A DNA stretch of 64,000 bases, from the NCBI GenBank assembly GCA_918797485.1, contig CAKKNE010000004.1:806001-870000 (forward strand), in the 5' to 3' direction. Positions 9,426 through 18,700 of this stretch are shown in pieces. Position 1 is the first letter of the stretch. Each line of letters begins with the position of its first letter. The notes below the pieces were generated by a model. It did not search any database and was not told the origin of the DNA. It worked only from the letters and a program-made list of their open reading frames with translations. This stretch comes from Pelagomonas calceolata (lineage: Eukaryota; Sar; Pelagophyceae; Pelagomonadales; Pelagomonadaceae). A program made the translations under genes and the position numbers.

Positions 9426-10031
9426 CTAGCCAGCGCCGGCGCAAGCAGCAAAAATCGCGAAGGGGCAGCAGAAGATGAAGAAACAGACCTGGCAGCAGGC
9501 CGCGTCGCCGGGGCCGATCCACGCGCCGCACGGGTGCGTCGGCTTTTTTTTTATGCCCGCGAGCGGCCGGCCCTCGCGGTCGACGGGCCGCGGCGGCACG
9601 GGGATCGTCAGCGGCGCGCCGGGCGGAACGCCGTGGGGCACCGTCACGTCCAGCGGCCGCCCGTCCGTGAGCGTCACGCGAAAGACCGAGCCTGGGCCCA
9701 GGCCCGGCGGGACATTAACAGTGACGGTCTCCGGTGCAGAGACCGACGCGACGCCCACTCCGGGCTGGCTGACGACGGGCGGCGGTGGGGGCATCACCGG
9801 GGGCGGTGCGGCCGCGACCGGGAAGTGGATCTGATGGCCCGGAGGCGTCCCCGGCGGGACGTTAACCTTAAGAATGCGACCATCAGCAAGCTGGACATGC
9901 ATTATCGACCCGGCGGGGTGCGAGAACGCTTGCATCGTTGGCAGTGGCAGGCTCTCCTGGGCGACCGCCTCCACCGGCACCGCTACCCCTGCATACGGCT
10001 CTGGCTGCATCGGGTAGGCTGCGAACGACAT
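9426..10031 (-). CDS. Pro-rich protein with two VPPG repeats and Cys-rich hydrophobic tail (tandem family member 1)
   Basis: 201 aa if started at MSFAAYPMQPE, where similarity with its neighbour begins; an upstream in-frame Met adds 21 residues. Two related repeats are visible: VQLADGRILKVNVPPGTPPG...FPV and VTLTDGRPLDVTVPHGVPPG...VPPRPVD, separated by a proline linker. The C-terminus (CCQVCFFIFCCPFAIFAACAG) is hydrophobic and Cys-rich, a plausible palmitoylated or membrane-inserted tail. No enzymatic motif is visible and the function is unknown. It is a clear paralogue of the gene at 10333-10968, and their 3' flanks share a gaattctcg-containing stretch. Confidence 0.7.
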   Translation of the reverse strand: MSFAAYPMQPEPYAGVAVPVEAVAQESLPLPTMQAFSHPAGSIMHVQLADGRILKVNVPPGTPPGHQIHFPVAAAPPPVMPPPPPVVSQPGVGVASVSAPETVTVNVPPGLGPGSVFRVTLTDGRPLDVTVPHGVPPGAPLTIPVPPRPVDREGRPLAGIKKKPTHPCGAWIGPGDAACCQVCFFIFCCPFAIFAACAGAG

Positions 10032-10163
10032 CGGGCAGGCTTTACGCCGTTGACGGCAGCTTGGAGGCCTCGCAGCAATGCACGACCGGCGCACTAGTCG
10101 AACAAAGCCCTTGGGGCAGCCCTGCGACGCGCACGCGAGCTCGCGCTCGATCCTCCCGCGATC

Positions 10164-10187
10164 CTAGAGTGTCTCACGGGCCACTAG
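10164..10187. promoter_or_regulatory. Recurrent intergenic motif, diverged copy
   Basis: CTAGAGTGTCTCACGGG followed by CCACTAG, 133 bp upstream of the start at 10031 on the minus strand. It is a diverged copy of the recurrent motif with the terminal CTAG words kept. Confidence 0.45.
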
Positions 10188-10332
10188 GATTTCCTACACA
10201 TCAGAGCACTGCACGAGCTTTTCAGACTAAGTGTTGTTAAAAAGATTATTACTCTTCGGACACACTAGAATGAATGTGAATTGAACGTTCGAAAAAGGCT
10301 CGGTCGTAGTAGTAACATGAATTCTCGCGGCA

Positions 10333-10968
10333 CTAGTGTTCGCTGACGAATCTGAGAAGCTCGGGTCTGCAGCAAACAATGGCGAGGGGGCAGCAAATCA
10401 AAAAGTAGAGACATTCGCTGAGTGGGCCCGTCTCTCTCCGGCTTCTCCCTAACGGGCGTCCGTCCCGGTCGACGGGGCGCGGCGGAACTGCTACCGTGAG
10501 CGTGCATCCGGGTTGCACACCGGCCGGGACGGTGACATCTAGATCGCGGCCGTCCGTGAGCTTTATCCTGAACACCGCGCCCGGCGCGCTGCCCGGTGGG
10601 ACTTGGATCGTCACCGTCTCGGGCGCATAGACGGGCGGCGGTGGGGGCATCGCCGGGACGCCCGCGCGCGCCATAGGCGGCTGGGGTGCGGGCGCCAACT
10701 GAGGCGGTGCGGCCGTCACCGGAAAGTGGATCTGCCGCCCGGGTGGGGTGCCCGGCGGGACCTGAACGTCGATGATGCGCCCATCGGCGAGTTGCACGCG
10801 CATGATCGAGCCGGTCGGGTGTGCGTAGGCCTGCATCGTCGGCAGTGGCAGGCTCTCGTGGGCGACTGCCTGTACGGGCGCTAGGGGCGCTACAGGCTGC
10901 ATCTCATTGACCGGCACCGCTACAGGCTGCGCTACCCCTGCATACGGCTCTGCCTGCTGCTTCTCCAT
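10333..10968 (-). CDS. Pro-rich protein with two VPPG repeats and Cys-rich hydrophobic tail (tandem family member 2)
   Basis: 211 aa starting MEKQQAEPYAGVAQPV. It shares with the previous gene the SLPLPTMQA(Y/F) block, the two repeats (VQLADGRIIDVQVPPGTPPG and IKLTDGRDLDVTVPAGVQPG), the VPPRPVDRDGRPL block and a Cys-rich tail (ECLYFLICCPLAIVCC). Family function is unknown. A short repeat of this VPPG type could form a beta-rich binding module, but that is only an inference. The recurrent promoter motif lies 72 bp upstream. An in-frame upstream extension exists but is not shared with the paralogue. Confidence 0.7.
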   Translation of the reverse strand: MEKQQAEPYAGVAQPVAVPVNEMQPVAPLAPVQAVAHESLPLPTMQAYAHPTGSIMRVQLADGRIIDVQVPPGTPPGRQIHFPVTAAPPQLAPAPQPPMARAGVPAMPPPPPVYAPETVTIQVPPGSAPGAVFRIKLTDGRDLDVTVPAGVQPGCTLTVAVPPRPVDRDGRPLGRSRRETGPLSECLYFLICCPLAIVCCRPELLRFVSEH

Positions 10969-11039
10969 CGGGCAGGCTCGCAGCAACGCACAAAGCCTGT
11001 GGGGCAGCCTGCGGCCGAGCCTGAAATCTTGCACAATTC

Positions 11040-11062
11040 CTAGTGTCTTATAGGCCGCTAGC
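11040..11062. promoter_or_regulatory. Recurrent intergenic motif
   Basis: CTAGTGTCTTATAGGCC then GCTAGC, 72 bp upstream of the minus-strand start at 10968. Near-perfect copy. Confidence 0.55.
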
Positions 11063-11164
11063 AAGACGCCGTCGACGCGACGATGCACATTCGATAAGTC
11101 TTGAAAGATTATAACTACAGGAAGTGGATAGAAGACGTGGACTTTCGAAAAAGGAAGTGGCGAG

Positions 11165-11800
11165 CTACCCGTGATGCCTCTTGTGGAGAAGCATCGCAAC
11201 GGGGCAGCAGAGGACGTAGAAGAGGAGGACGCCGCACTCCTCGCCGACGCACTTGGTTCCCGCGGGCCGTCCCTCGCGGGCCGTCTCCGGAGGAGCGGCG
11301 CCGGGTTGGCGGGCGACGGGCGGCGGCGGTATCATCTGCCGCCTGGGCGGGCTGCCCGGCACGGTCTCCCGGAAAGTCTGTCTCGCCAAGGCGGCGTGCT
11401 TCTCGTCGACGGCGCACATGAGCTGGTGCAGGTTTCTCGCGTCCTCGGCGGCGGCTGCGGCGGCCGCGGCGTCCGCCGGGACGGGCGCCGGCGCTCGCGG
11501 CGCGGTCGCCTGCTTCACGAGGTAGCGCCGGATCGCAGCATCCTCCGCGGCGGCCGCGGCGGCCCGGCGGCGGGCCTCGGCGGCCGCCGCGGCCTGCTCG
11601 TCCACCGCCGGCTCGGCCCGGCGCGGCGCGTACAGCGTGTAGCGCAGCCCCGGTGGGGGCAGCCCCACCGGCCTTTCCTCGATGGTCGGCATGGCCCGCG
11701 GCTCGAACCGGAAGCTCGGGGCAGCCTTAGAGCGCCGCCGCCGCTCCTTTAGGAGCCTGGCATAGGCATCGGCCTCGCGCGCGTGCAAATACGTGGCCAT
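11165..11800 (-). CDS. Ala-rich protein with Cys-rich hydrophobic tail (tandem family member 3)
   Basis: 211 aa. The N-terminal half is basic and then Ala/Glu/Arg-rich, likely helical or coiled. The C-terminus (CVGEECGVLLFYVLCCPVAMLL) has the same Cys/hydrophobic layout as the two genes downstream, including the shared LCCP core, so the three form a tandem set. The VPPG repeats are missing, so this member is either a diverged paralogue or has gained a different N-terminal half. Function unknown. Confidence 0.62.
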   Translation of the reverse strand: MATYLHAREADAYARLLKERRRRSKAAPSFRFEPRAMPTIEERPVGLPPPGLRYTLYAPRRAEPAVDEQAAAAAEARRRAAAAAAEDAAIRRYLVKQATAPRAPAPVPADAAAAAAAAEDARNLHQLMCAVDEKHAALARQTFRETVPGSPPRRQMIPPPPVARQPGAAPPETAREGRPAGTKCVGEECGVLLFYVLCCPVAMLLHKRHHG

Positions 11801-12140
11801 CGCGCCGCCGCGCGGCAGCTATGACGCTGCCCCAAGCCGCCCGCGAATCCGCGAGGACGCAGCGCTGCACCGCGCGCGTCCGCGATCAGGCGGGCCGTGA
11901 CGACAAAGCAGGATTTTGACATGCAGTAAGTATCCGTTGAGGGGGAATCGAGGTCTCTCCGCATGCGCGTGCCGCTACACGGTTATTCGCGACGTTTACC
12001 ACCGCAACAGAAACACCAGGACGGGTTTCGCTGCGCCGGGGCCCCAGACGCGGGATACTCGCCGCTCCGCGAGCGAAACACAGCTACCCGATAGCTACCC
12101 CCCAACACGCCGTCGCCGCGACGAAGCACATCTACTAGAT
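11801..12140. other. Intergenic region without visible gene
   Basis: 340 bp between the third tail-family gene (its promoter side) and the stop of the CDK7-like gene. I see no motif copy, repeat or RNA gene. Confidence 0.4.
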
Positions 12141-13046
12141 TTAAGAAACGACCGGCCGCAGCTCGGGCGGCGGATCTCTAGAAAAGTAGTCGTCGGCGAG
12201 CGCGTCGACGGCCTTTGGCCGTCGCCCCGGGTCCAGCACCAGGAGCCGCGACGCCAGCGGTAATGCGGGCGACTCCTTGCCTAACGTCGCGCCCAGCGTC
12301 ACCGCATCCGACTCGGCCTTGAACTCGACGTATTTTCTCAAACAAGAAACGTCGGGCCACGTCTCTTCCGTCGGCACGCCGAGCACCGAGAAGATCCGCG
12401 CCAGTTGGTCGACCTCGTCTTCGCCCCTGAACAGGGGCCTCCCGAGAAACAGCTCGACAAAAATACACCCCGCCGACCAGACGTCCAGCGCGAAGCCGTC
12501 GTAGTGACTGGCCCCGAACAGCAGTTCAGGCGGCCGGTACCATAACGTGCACGCCTCGTACGACATCGCCGCATCTACAGCTGCCGGGTACCGCGCGTAC
12601 CCAAAGTCCGCCAGTTTCAAGACGCCTCGTCTATCCAAGAGTAGATTGGCCGGCTTGATATCCCTGTGACAGATCTGGTGCGCGCTGAGGAACGCCAGAG
12701 CGTCGAGCAGCTGAAAAACATAGCCCTTGGCCTGGGCCGGCGTGATGCGCGGGCCCGGGCCGTACAAAACACGTTCGAGGTCCGAGGCTAATAGTTCAAA
12801 CACTAACGATAAAGCCTCTCCTGAGGCATCGGGAAATACATCATGCAACACCACGATATGAGCGTGTTTGACCCCGCGCAGCATCTTGATCTCTCGGAGG
12901 ACCTGAAAGTTAATTCCCTCTTTTTGGGCACCTGCGACGCGTACTTTTTTTACGGCTACGGCGAGGTTGTCCTCCTTCCGCGTCGCCTTGCGGACGACGC
13001 CCCACTGGCCGGAGCCTAGCGCGGCGCCGATGGTGTACTTGTCCAT
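12141..13046 (-). CDS. CDK7: CDK7-like cyclin-dependent kinase (CAK/TFIIH kinase)
   Basis: 301 aa beginning MDKYTIGAALGSGQWGVV. All kinase landmarks are present: a Gly-rich loop (GSGQWG), the VAVKKV lysine, ICHRDIKPANLLLD, ADFG, and WYRPPELLFG with the following DVWSAGC. The C-terminal end (YFSRDPPPELRPV) matches the YFSNRPGPTPGCQLPRP end of CDK7 rather than CDK1/2. CDK7 phosphorylates other CDKs and the RNA polymerase II tail as part of TFIIH. The T-loop position equivalent to human Thr170 appears to be Ser (MSYEACTLW). The frame stays open upstream of this Met, but the chosen start gives the normal kinase N-terminus. Divergent from the 13.5-15.2 kb locus. Confidence 0.85.
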   Translation of the reverse strand: MDKYTIGAALGSGQWGVVRKATRKEDNLAVAVKKVRVAGAQKEGINFQVLREIKMLRGVKHAHIVVLHDVFPDASGEALSLVFELLASDLERVLYGPGPRITPAQAKGYVFQLLDALAFLSAHQICHRDIKPANLLLDRRGVLKLADFGYARYPAAVDAAMSYEACTLWYRPPELLFGASHYDGFALDVWSAGCIFVELFLGRPLFRGEDEVDQLARIFSVLGVPTEETWPDVSCLRKYVEFKAESDAVTLGATLGKESPALPLASRLLVLDPGRRPKAVDALADDYFSRDPPPELRPVVS

Positions 13047-13251
13047 TGCTGCTGCTGTTTTTTTGCGACGGCGGCGCGTGCTGAGTTGCGCTGTCTCGCA
13101 GCCCCTAGGTACAGGCAGTGCTGCCAGGCGGCGCACGCGTGCCTCTAGCACTTGGTGCCCTTGAAATCTGAGTTCAGTAATGAGGCGAAAACACGGCAAC
13201 CACGTCTAATCTAGCAGCGATTGCGCTTGCGCTTTGCGCTCGAGCCTGTTT

Positions 13252-13274
13252 GCTAGTGTCTTACAGCAGCTAGC
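13252..13274. promoter_or_regulatory. Recurrent intergenic motif
   Basis: GCTAGTGTCTTACAGCA then GCTAGC, 206 bp upstream of the CDK7-like start. It is followed by an A/T-richer stretch. Nothing else is recognised in 13047-13550. Confidence 0.55.
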
Positions 13275-13550
13275 TGCGGCAATTATTGATAAGTCGCGGC
13301 TAGCGAACGGAGGGACCTCGCGCAAGAACCGGAGCAGTTAATCCTTCTTGATACCCCTTTCGAGTTGCCTGAACGCCTCACGCTACGCCGGCGTCGCCCG
13401 TAACTTTACAGAGGCAGACAAGCTTTCGGAGAGCCAAATGCAACACGCAGCGGCGCGCGGCTCCGACGATCACCGCACGCGCGCGCAGGCTCTCATGACG
13501 TTCCCCGTCGCAACGGCCGCGATGGCCCCGCCCCACAACTAAAACTTAGT

Positions 13551-13853
13551 GCAGTCGGTCGCGTCTGATCGTCTCGAACTACTTCTGTCGCGATGTCGAC
13601 GACGCTGATGTCGGACTGATCGACGACCTGTCGGGCCAACGGTCGACTCGACCATCAACCGACGGTCGTGACCGACGCCCGGGAAAGCGTTCGAGTCGTC
13701 TGCGAGCCGACGACGGGCCGCCGATAGAAACGACGTCCGTCGGAGTCGCTGTGCGGTCGCGGGAATTTTACGAGAGCTACCGATGCGGACGCCGCGACGC
13801 CTTCGGTCGAGGCTTCGTCGCTAGAGTGCGACCCTTGACTTCTCCACAGGTAC
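13551..13853 (+). other. Possible upstream exon of the 13.85-15.2 kb gene
   Basis: A stop-free stretch without an ATG reads into protein-like sequence at its end (VGVAVRSREFYESYRCG, then RDAFGRGFVARV), directly before the next frame opens with YMPLYSTEHNDRYRF. The two would join after skipping a short piece ending CTTCTCCACAG at 13852. That looks like a splice acceptor, but I cannot place the donor or a start codon. Treat this as a hint that the gene starts further left. Confidence 0.3.
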
Positions 13854-14264
13854 ATGCCCCTCTACAGCACCGAACACAATGACCGGTACCGGTTCGTCGC
13901 CTTCCAGTTCTACCATCCTGATGAAGTCCTGGGCAACACGAAGTTCGTGACGCGCCTCCACGCGTTTCTAGCCGGCGCCGCGGACGACGGGAAGCTTCCC
14001 ATCAAGGCAGATATGATCAATTTGATCCTCGCGACAAAGGCGACGATGAACTCGTACAACGTCGCCGAGGACAAGGTCTGCGGAACTTCTACGTGTCGCG
14101 GCGGCGTCCTATGCGTGCGCGCGGAGCAGGAAAAGCACAAGCTTTTGAGGATGGTCAAGGGCCGCGAGGTGCTCGACCCGCCGCCTGTGGATTTATTCAA
14201 GAAGCGAGGCAATGGTTCGGCCCAACTACGTGGGTACGAGCCGCGCGAGCCGCGCGGTTCATGA
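13854..14264 (+). CDS. Unrecognised protein, probable exon
   Basis: 136 codons open from an ATG that sits directly behind a splice-acceptor-like CTTCTCCACAG, so the Met may be internal. The sequence (YRFVAFQFYHPDEVLGN, LILATKATMNSYNVAED) looks coding and unlike the Arg-rich shadow frames. No domain is recognised. It overlaps the next frame by 53 bp in a different phase, so the two are probably exons of one gene joined by a splice I could not fix, or separated by a frame change. Confidence 0.45.
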   Translation: MPLYSTEHNDRYRFVAFQFYHPDEVLGNTKFVTRLHAFLAGAADDGKLPIKADMINLILATKATMNSYNVAEDKVCGTSTCRGGVLCVRAEQEKHKLLRMVKGREVLDPPPVDLFKKRGNGSAQLRGYEPREPRGS

Positions 14265-15204
14265 AGAGAGGACGTACGCCGTCTGCGTCGCTGTGAGTGA
14301 AGTGCTCGTGGAGGAAGTCATCGGCCGGAGGCGAATGAAGAAATTTAGGGTCGTCTACGGCGTGCATCGCCGGCACCATAGCGGAAACCCGGTTGGGGAC
14401 GTCTTCGAGACCATCGATGGGCAAGACGCCTTCAATCGGGCGCTGCCGGAGGAACCCCTGGAAGTCGCTACCGCCGAGGCTTTACGCATGGCGCTCGACG
14501 CGCGGCCCGCGGCGCCGCCGTCGGCGCCGGCGCCGGCGCCGGCGGAGCATCCGAAGCTCGCCGAGCTCCGGGACTTTATCAGAAGCCGTGACGGCGACCC
14601 GAGTCTCCTCGACGGCTGGACTATTGATGAGACCAACAAGAAAAGGCCCTTCGTTCACCCGGTGACGGGCGTTCACTACGACAAGAGCCGCCTCCTGCAA
14701 CTGCTCGACGTCGGCGCTGCCCAGCCCAGTCGCGAGGGAAAACGCGCGAGAAGGACGCCCAAGAAAGCCCAGGACGACGAGGACGCGCGCCTCGCTCCCG
14801 AGGAGTCGTGCGTCCGTCGTCATGGCCTCAAGTGCATTAGTTGTGACTTCGAGGGAAAAGACCACGACGACCTGAAACAGCACCGCGCGGACAAACACAA
14901 GGACGAGCGTGCCGACCAGCGACCGCCAGGAGAGCCTTGCGGCCGGTGTCGCGTTTGCCTCCTGCCGCCACTCGGTACCTGGGTACCCGGATCCGATCGG
15001 CCGCTCTACGAGCCAGGTGACGCCGGTCCCTCGAATTGCGCGAACGCATCCAACCATCGCGACCAGGCCTTCGCGATCGAGCGGCAGGAAAATTTGGCTC
15101 GCCTCGCTGACCATGACGCGGAGAGGGGCCGACGACCGCGTGCGGCCGCCCCTCCCAAGAAGCCGCCCAAGAAGAAACGCCGCGCCAACCCCAAAAAACG
15201 CTGA
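14212..15204 (+). CDS. Unrecognised basic protein with a C2H2-like zinc finger
   Basis: 330 codons; the coding part most likely starts by MKKFRVVYGVHRRH at 14335. A Pro/Ala linker precedes a conserved-looking helix (KLAELRDFIRSRDGDPSLLDGW). A Lys/Arg-rich patch follows, then a C2H2-like finger (CISCDFEGKDHDDLKQHRADKH), another Cys cluster (CGRCRVCLLPP), and a strongly basic C-terminus ending KKKRRANPKKR that could be a nuclear signal. A DNA- or RNA-binding nuclear protein is a reasonable guess only. GTGAGTGAAG at 14293 is a strong donor sequence that could be part of an unresolved intron. Confidence 0.5.
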   Translation: MVRPNYVGTSRASRAVHEERTYAVCVAVSEVLVEEVIGRRRMKKFRVVYGVHRRHHSGNPVGDVFETIDGQDAFNRALPEEPLEVATAEALRMALDARPAAPPSAPAPAPAEHPKLAELRDFIRSRDGDPSLLDGWTIDETNKKRPFVHPVTGVHYDKSRLLQLLDVGAAQPSREGKRARRTPKKAQDDEDARLAPEESCVRRHGLKCISCDFEGKDHDDLKQHRADKHKDERADQRPPGEPCGRCRVCLLPPLGTWVPGSDRPLYEPGDAGPSNCANASNHRDQAFAIERQENLARLADHDAERGRRPRAAAPPKKPPKKKRRANPKKR

Positions 15205-15221
15205 CGACCTCGCGCCTCCAA

Positions 15222-15310
15222 ACCCGACGCCGCGCCGACGCCTGCGCCGCGCCGACGCCTGCGCCGACCTGCGCCGACGCGACGCCTGCGCCGCGCTGAC
15301 GCCTCGCCGA
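15222..15310 (+). repeat. Short GC-rich tandem repeat
   Basis: Imperfect repeats of a gcgccgacgcctgc unit just behind the stop of the preceding gene. The rest of the 561-bp gap (15205-15765) holds A/T-richer sequence with AATAAA near 15732, possibly a poly(A) signal for the plus-strand gene, and no further gene. Confidence 0.6.
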
Positions 15311-15765
15311 CTCCTGAACCGCCCGCGGCGACTCCTGGGCCTACGCCCTGACCGACGCCATATCCACAAAAACTCGACGTGCTGCTCACTCCAAACCGGA
15401 CTTTGTCTGCTGCTGTACTGTTTCGGGACCTTTAGATACATCCCTTTTGCCTTTCGTTTTTTGCTCGGTTCGCAGTCTACATGCGAAAATGATCCCGAGC
15501 CCGTCTGGTTGTACGACTGGGTCTCTCCACCGTGGCTTTTTTCTCAAGCTGGCGGTGTTTCATCTTATCCTAGAAAAAATATCCTTCTGTCAACTTAGAT
15601 CGCGGCAATTCGCGACAGCAGGATTCAAGGTTAAGAGCCGGGCGATATAGATACTTCCGCACACTGGTGTGCGGCATCGGCGCACTGTCGTCCAATTGAG
15701 GGCGCGACGCGTAAGTATGTCGTTTTTCTAAATAAATTCACATAGAATATATACCTAAGCTAGAA

Positions 15766-18700
15766 CTAGTCCTCCTCCTCGAGCGACCGCGCGATGGCCT
15801 CGTCGCTGGCCGTGTTGTTCTCCTGCCGCGCCCGCGCCTTCGCGCGCAGGTCGTCGAGCGTCTCCTCCTCCGGCGGCTTTTGGCCCCAGCCCGGGAACTT
15901 GTTCTCCTCCGTCTTCTTCTTCGAGCCAAAAAAGGACGTCATCGTCGCCTGCTTCTTCGGCTTCTCGGCCGTCGTCTTCTTCTTCGGGATCGGTTGATCT
16001 ACATCAATCACCTCGACGGGCTTTCCGGTAGGTTTGGAAGCTGAGGCCTTCTGGCGCTTCGGCGCCGGGTCGACGGGCCCCTTCTCCTTCTTCGGCCTTG
16101 GCGCTTTCCGTTTCTTCGCGGGTTCTTCTACAGCAGCGCCGGTCGCGGCCCGTACGAGCGCGAGGTGGCGCGCGTTTAATTTGGTGCGGTCCTGCGTGGA
16201 TTGAATCGGTGATGGTGGGTCGCGGCGACGGCGACGCGCGGCGAGGGCCACGCGCCGATGGCGTGGCGATAGCGTCGCGGCAGCGGCGCGGCGATGGCGT
16301 AGAAGGGACACCGACGACAAACGGGCAGGTGCGGCAGCTTCTTCTCCGGCTTCTTGGCCGCGGGCTTCTTCTTGCCGTTCGCGTCGCCGTTCGCCGGCGC
16401 GGGCGCCGGCGCTTCCGCGGCCGGCGAGAGCCAGGCCGGCGGCTTCGGTGGAGGCTGGGGCATGTCCGACGGCCAATCTAGAGCTTGATCTTCCAATATA
16501 GCCTCCCGTACTTTCTCCGACGCCAGGGGACCGTGCTCGAGGACGCCCTTCAGCAGACACAGGTCGTGGCGCGCGTCCCACCAGGGCGCCGGTCGAGAAG
16601 AGACGGCGATATTCTCCATACCTAATGCTGAACGTATTTGATCCGTGGAGGGGTTCTCTCCAAGGGCCTTCAGGGCCTTATCTAGCAAAACCCGAGACAC
16701 TTCGAGATCATTGGCCGCTTCCAGAATCTTCTTGCAGCGGTTGCTGCCGTCCCTATCGTCGTTCTGGGCGCAGACGTTCGCGCCGAGGTAGCCTGCGTTG
16801 TACAGAGCGGTGACGGCGTGCTCATGGCGGTCCGTCCCATCGACGCGACGACGCGACGCGACGGACGCGTGTGCCGCGTCGCGGCGACGGCGTGTGGGCG
16901 GCGCCAGATTCAAGGACACGGCATGTAACCAGGCGTGTTCGTCGCGCCGTAGAACGCCGCGATCAGCGTCTCGAGGTCAATACTTCTATCGGGCGCCTCG
17001 CGCTTGACGATGGCCGTCAACGAGCTCTTCAAAGCTCGATTACGAGTGATGAGCTTCGAGACCCAGTCCTGGTCGATATGGCCTCCGGACTTCATCCGCC
17101 GCCACGACGACGTGTCGTCACCTCGTTCTTGAGCAACATGATGTCTCTCGCGAGCCATGGCGCGACCGTAGGACGCGAGAGCGTCGTGCGCCGCCGAGAT
17201 GGCATCTTTCGGTTCCGGCCTCCGCTCGAGCGAACAGTAGCCGCGGACGAAGCGAGACGGGTCCATCCCGATAGGCCTTTTCGGCAGCACGAGCCGCAAC
17301 TCCCGAGCCTGCGTCTTGCCCCAGTCGTACGGATGTTGTTCTTTTTTATCTTCGGGGACGTCCTCGTAGTAGTCCGCGTCGCGCTGTCTCTTCTTCACGC
17401 GATCGACGGGACCGTAGTTGTGGACGTATTCTTTATCTCCTTGTTTTGCTTTCCTCTGGGTAGTATCCACAATCTCCTTCTTCTGCTTGAGAGCATCCTT
17501 GCCCAGGGTCTTCTCCCTGCGCGGCACCGACACCGTTGCCGCGGCTCCCGCGCGAGACGCGTAGGCTCTCTGACGGCCGCAGCGACGGCGTCGCGGTGGC
17601 GTGATATCGTGGAGACGCCATCTTCACAAAGTTGAAGTTCAGAAAACTTCGGAAACGGACGCTGAGTCACGGACCAGAAGTCGGGATCATCAAGAGCGAT
17701 CTTGTCCTCCTCCTTGCTCGCGACGAAGGTTGCTGAGGATAACGACTCCAGGGCACCACCGGAAGTGTCAGAAGCCAACACCACGGCCTTCGAGCGCGTC
17801 GCGAGGATATCATCTAAAGACTGGTCGCGGAAGGCCTTCGCGTCCTCATCATCATCACCATCCAATTCTTTATTCACCGCATGCGGTTTAAATGAGACGG
17901 CACCAGCACCTTGTTTGAGTAGTGATTCATGCAAGTGCCTATTACCAGCATTGGCCGACGCCATCCCATCTAGCACGGCTCGATCCAACGAGAGCTTCGC
18001 CGTCGCGACCGCGTACATGTGCGCCTCGTAAGTGCCCGCCGTCAGCAACCGGTAGACCGTGACCTTCCGCGTCTGGCCGATGCGGTGGCACCGCGCCATG
18101 GCCTGCACATCATTTTGCGGGTTCCAGTCCGAGTCGTAGACGACGACCGTGTCCGCCGCCACCAAATTGATGCCCACGCCGCCCGCTCTTGTGGAGAGGA
18201 GCATGACGCGCACGGCACCCTCGCCTTGTTGCGCGAACTGGTCGATCTGCTTCTGCCGGTCTCGGCCCGTGACGCCACCATCCACGCGACCGTGCGCGTA
18301 CTTCGCACTCCTCAGGTAATCACTCAACACATCCAGCATCATGACGAACTGCGAGAATATCAAAACTTTCCTGTTACTTTCCTGGAAGAGTCTCGGGAGG
18401 AGTTTGTCGAGGAACTGCAATTTCCCGCACGCGCCTACCAGTCTTTCTCTTTCCGTCTGGCCCGACAACCTCGCTTCCTCTTGTCTCTCGACGCCCTTCA
18501 GGAGAAAGGGATGGTTGCAGCACTTCCGCAGCTCCATGGCCAGGTTCATGAGGCTCGGGCCGTCGACGGGCCGGCCCGTGCCCGCGAGCATGAGGACGTT
18601 TTTTTCGTAGAGCGCTCTGTAGTACCTTTTTTGGAGCGGGGCCAACGCTACGGAGACCACAATTTCCTCCTTCGGCGGCACGGACTTTTCGACGTGGGCC

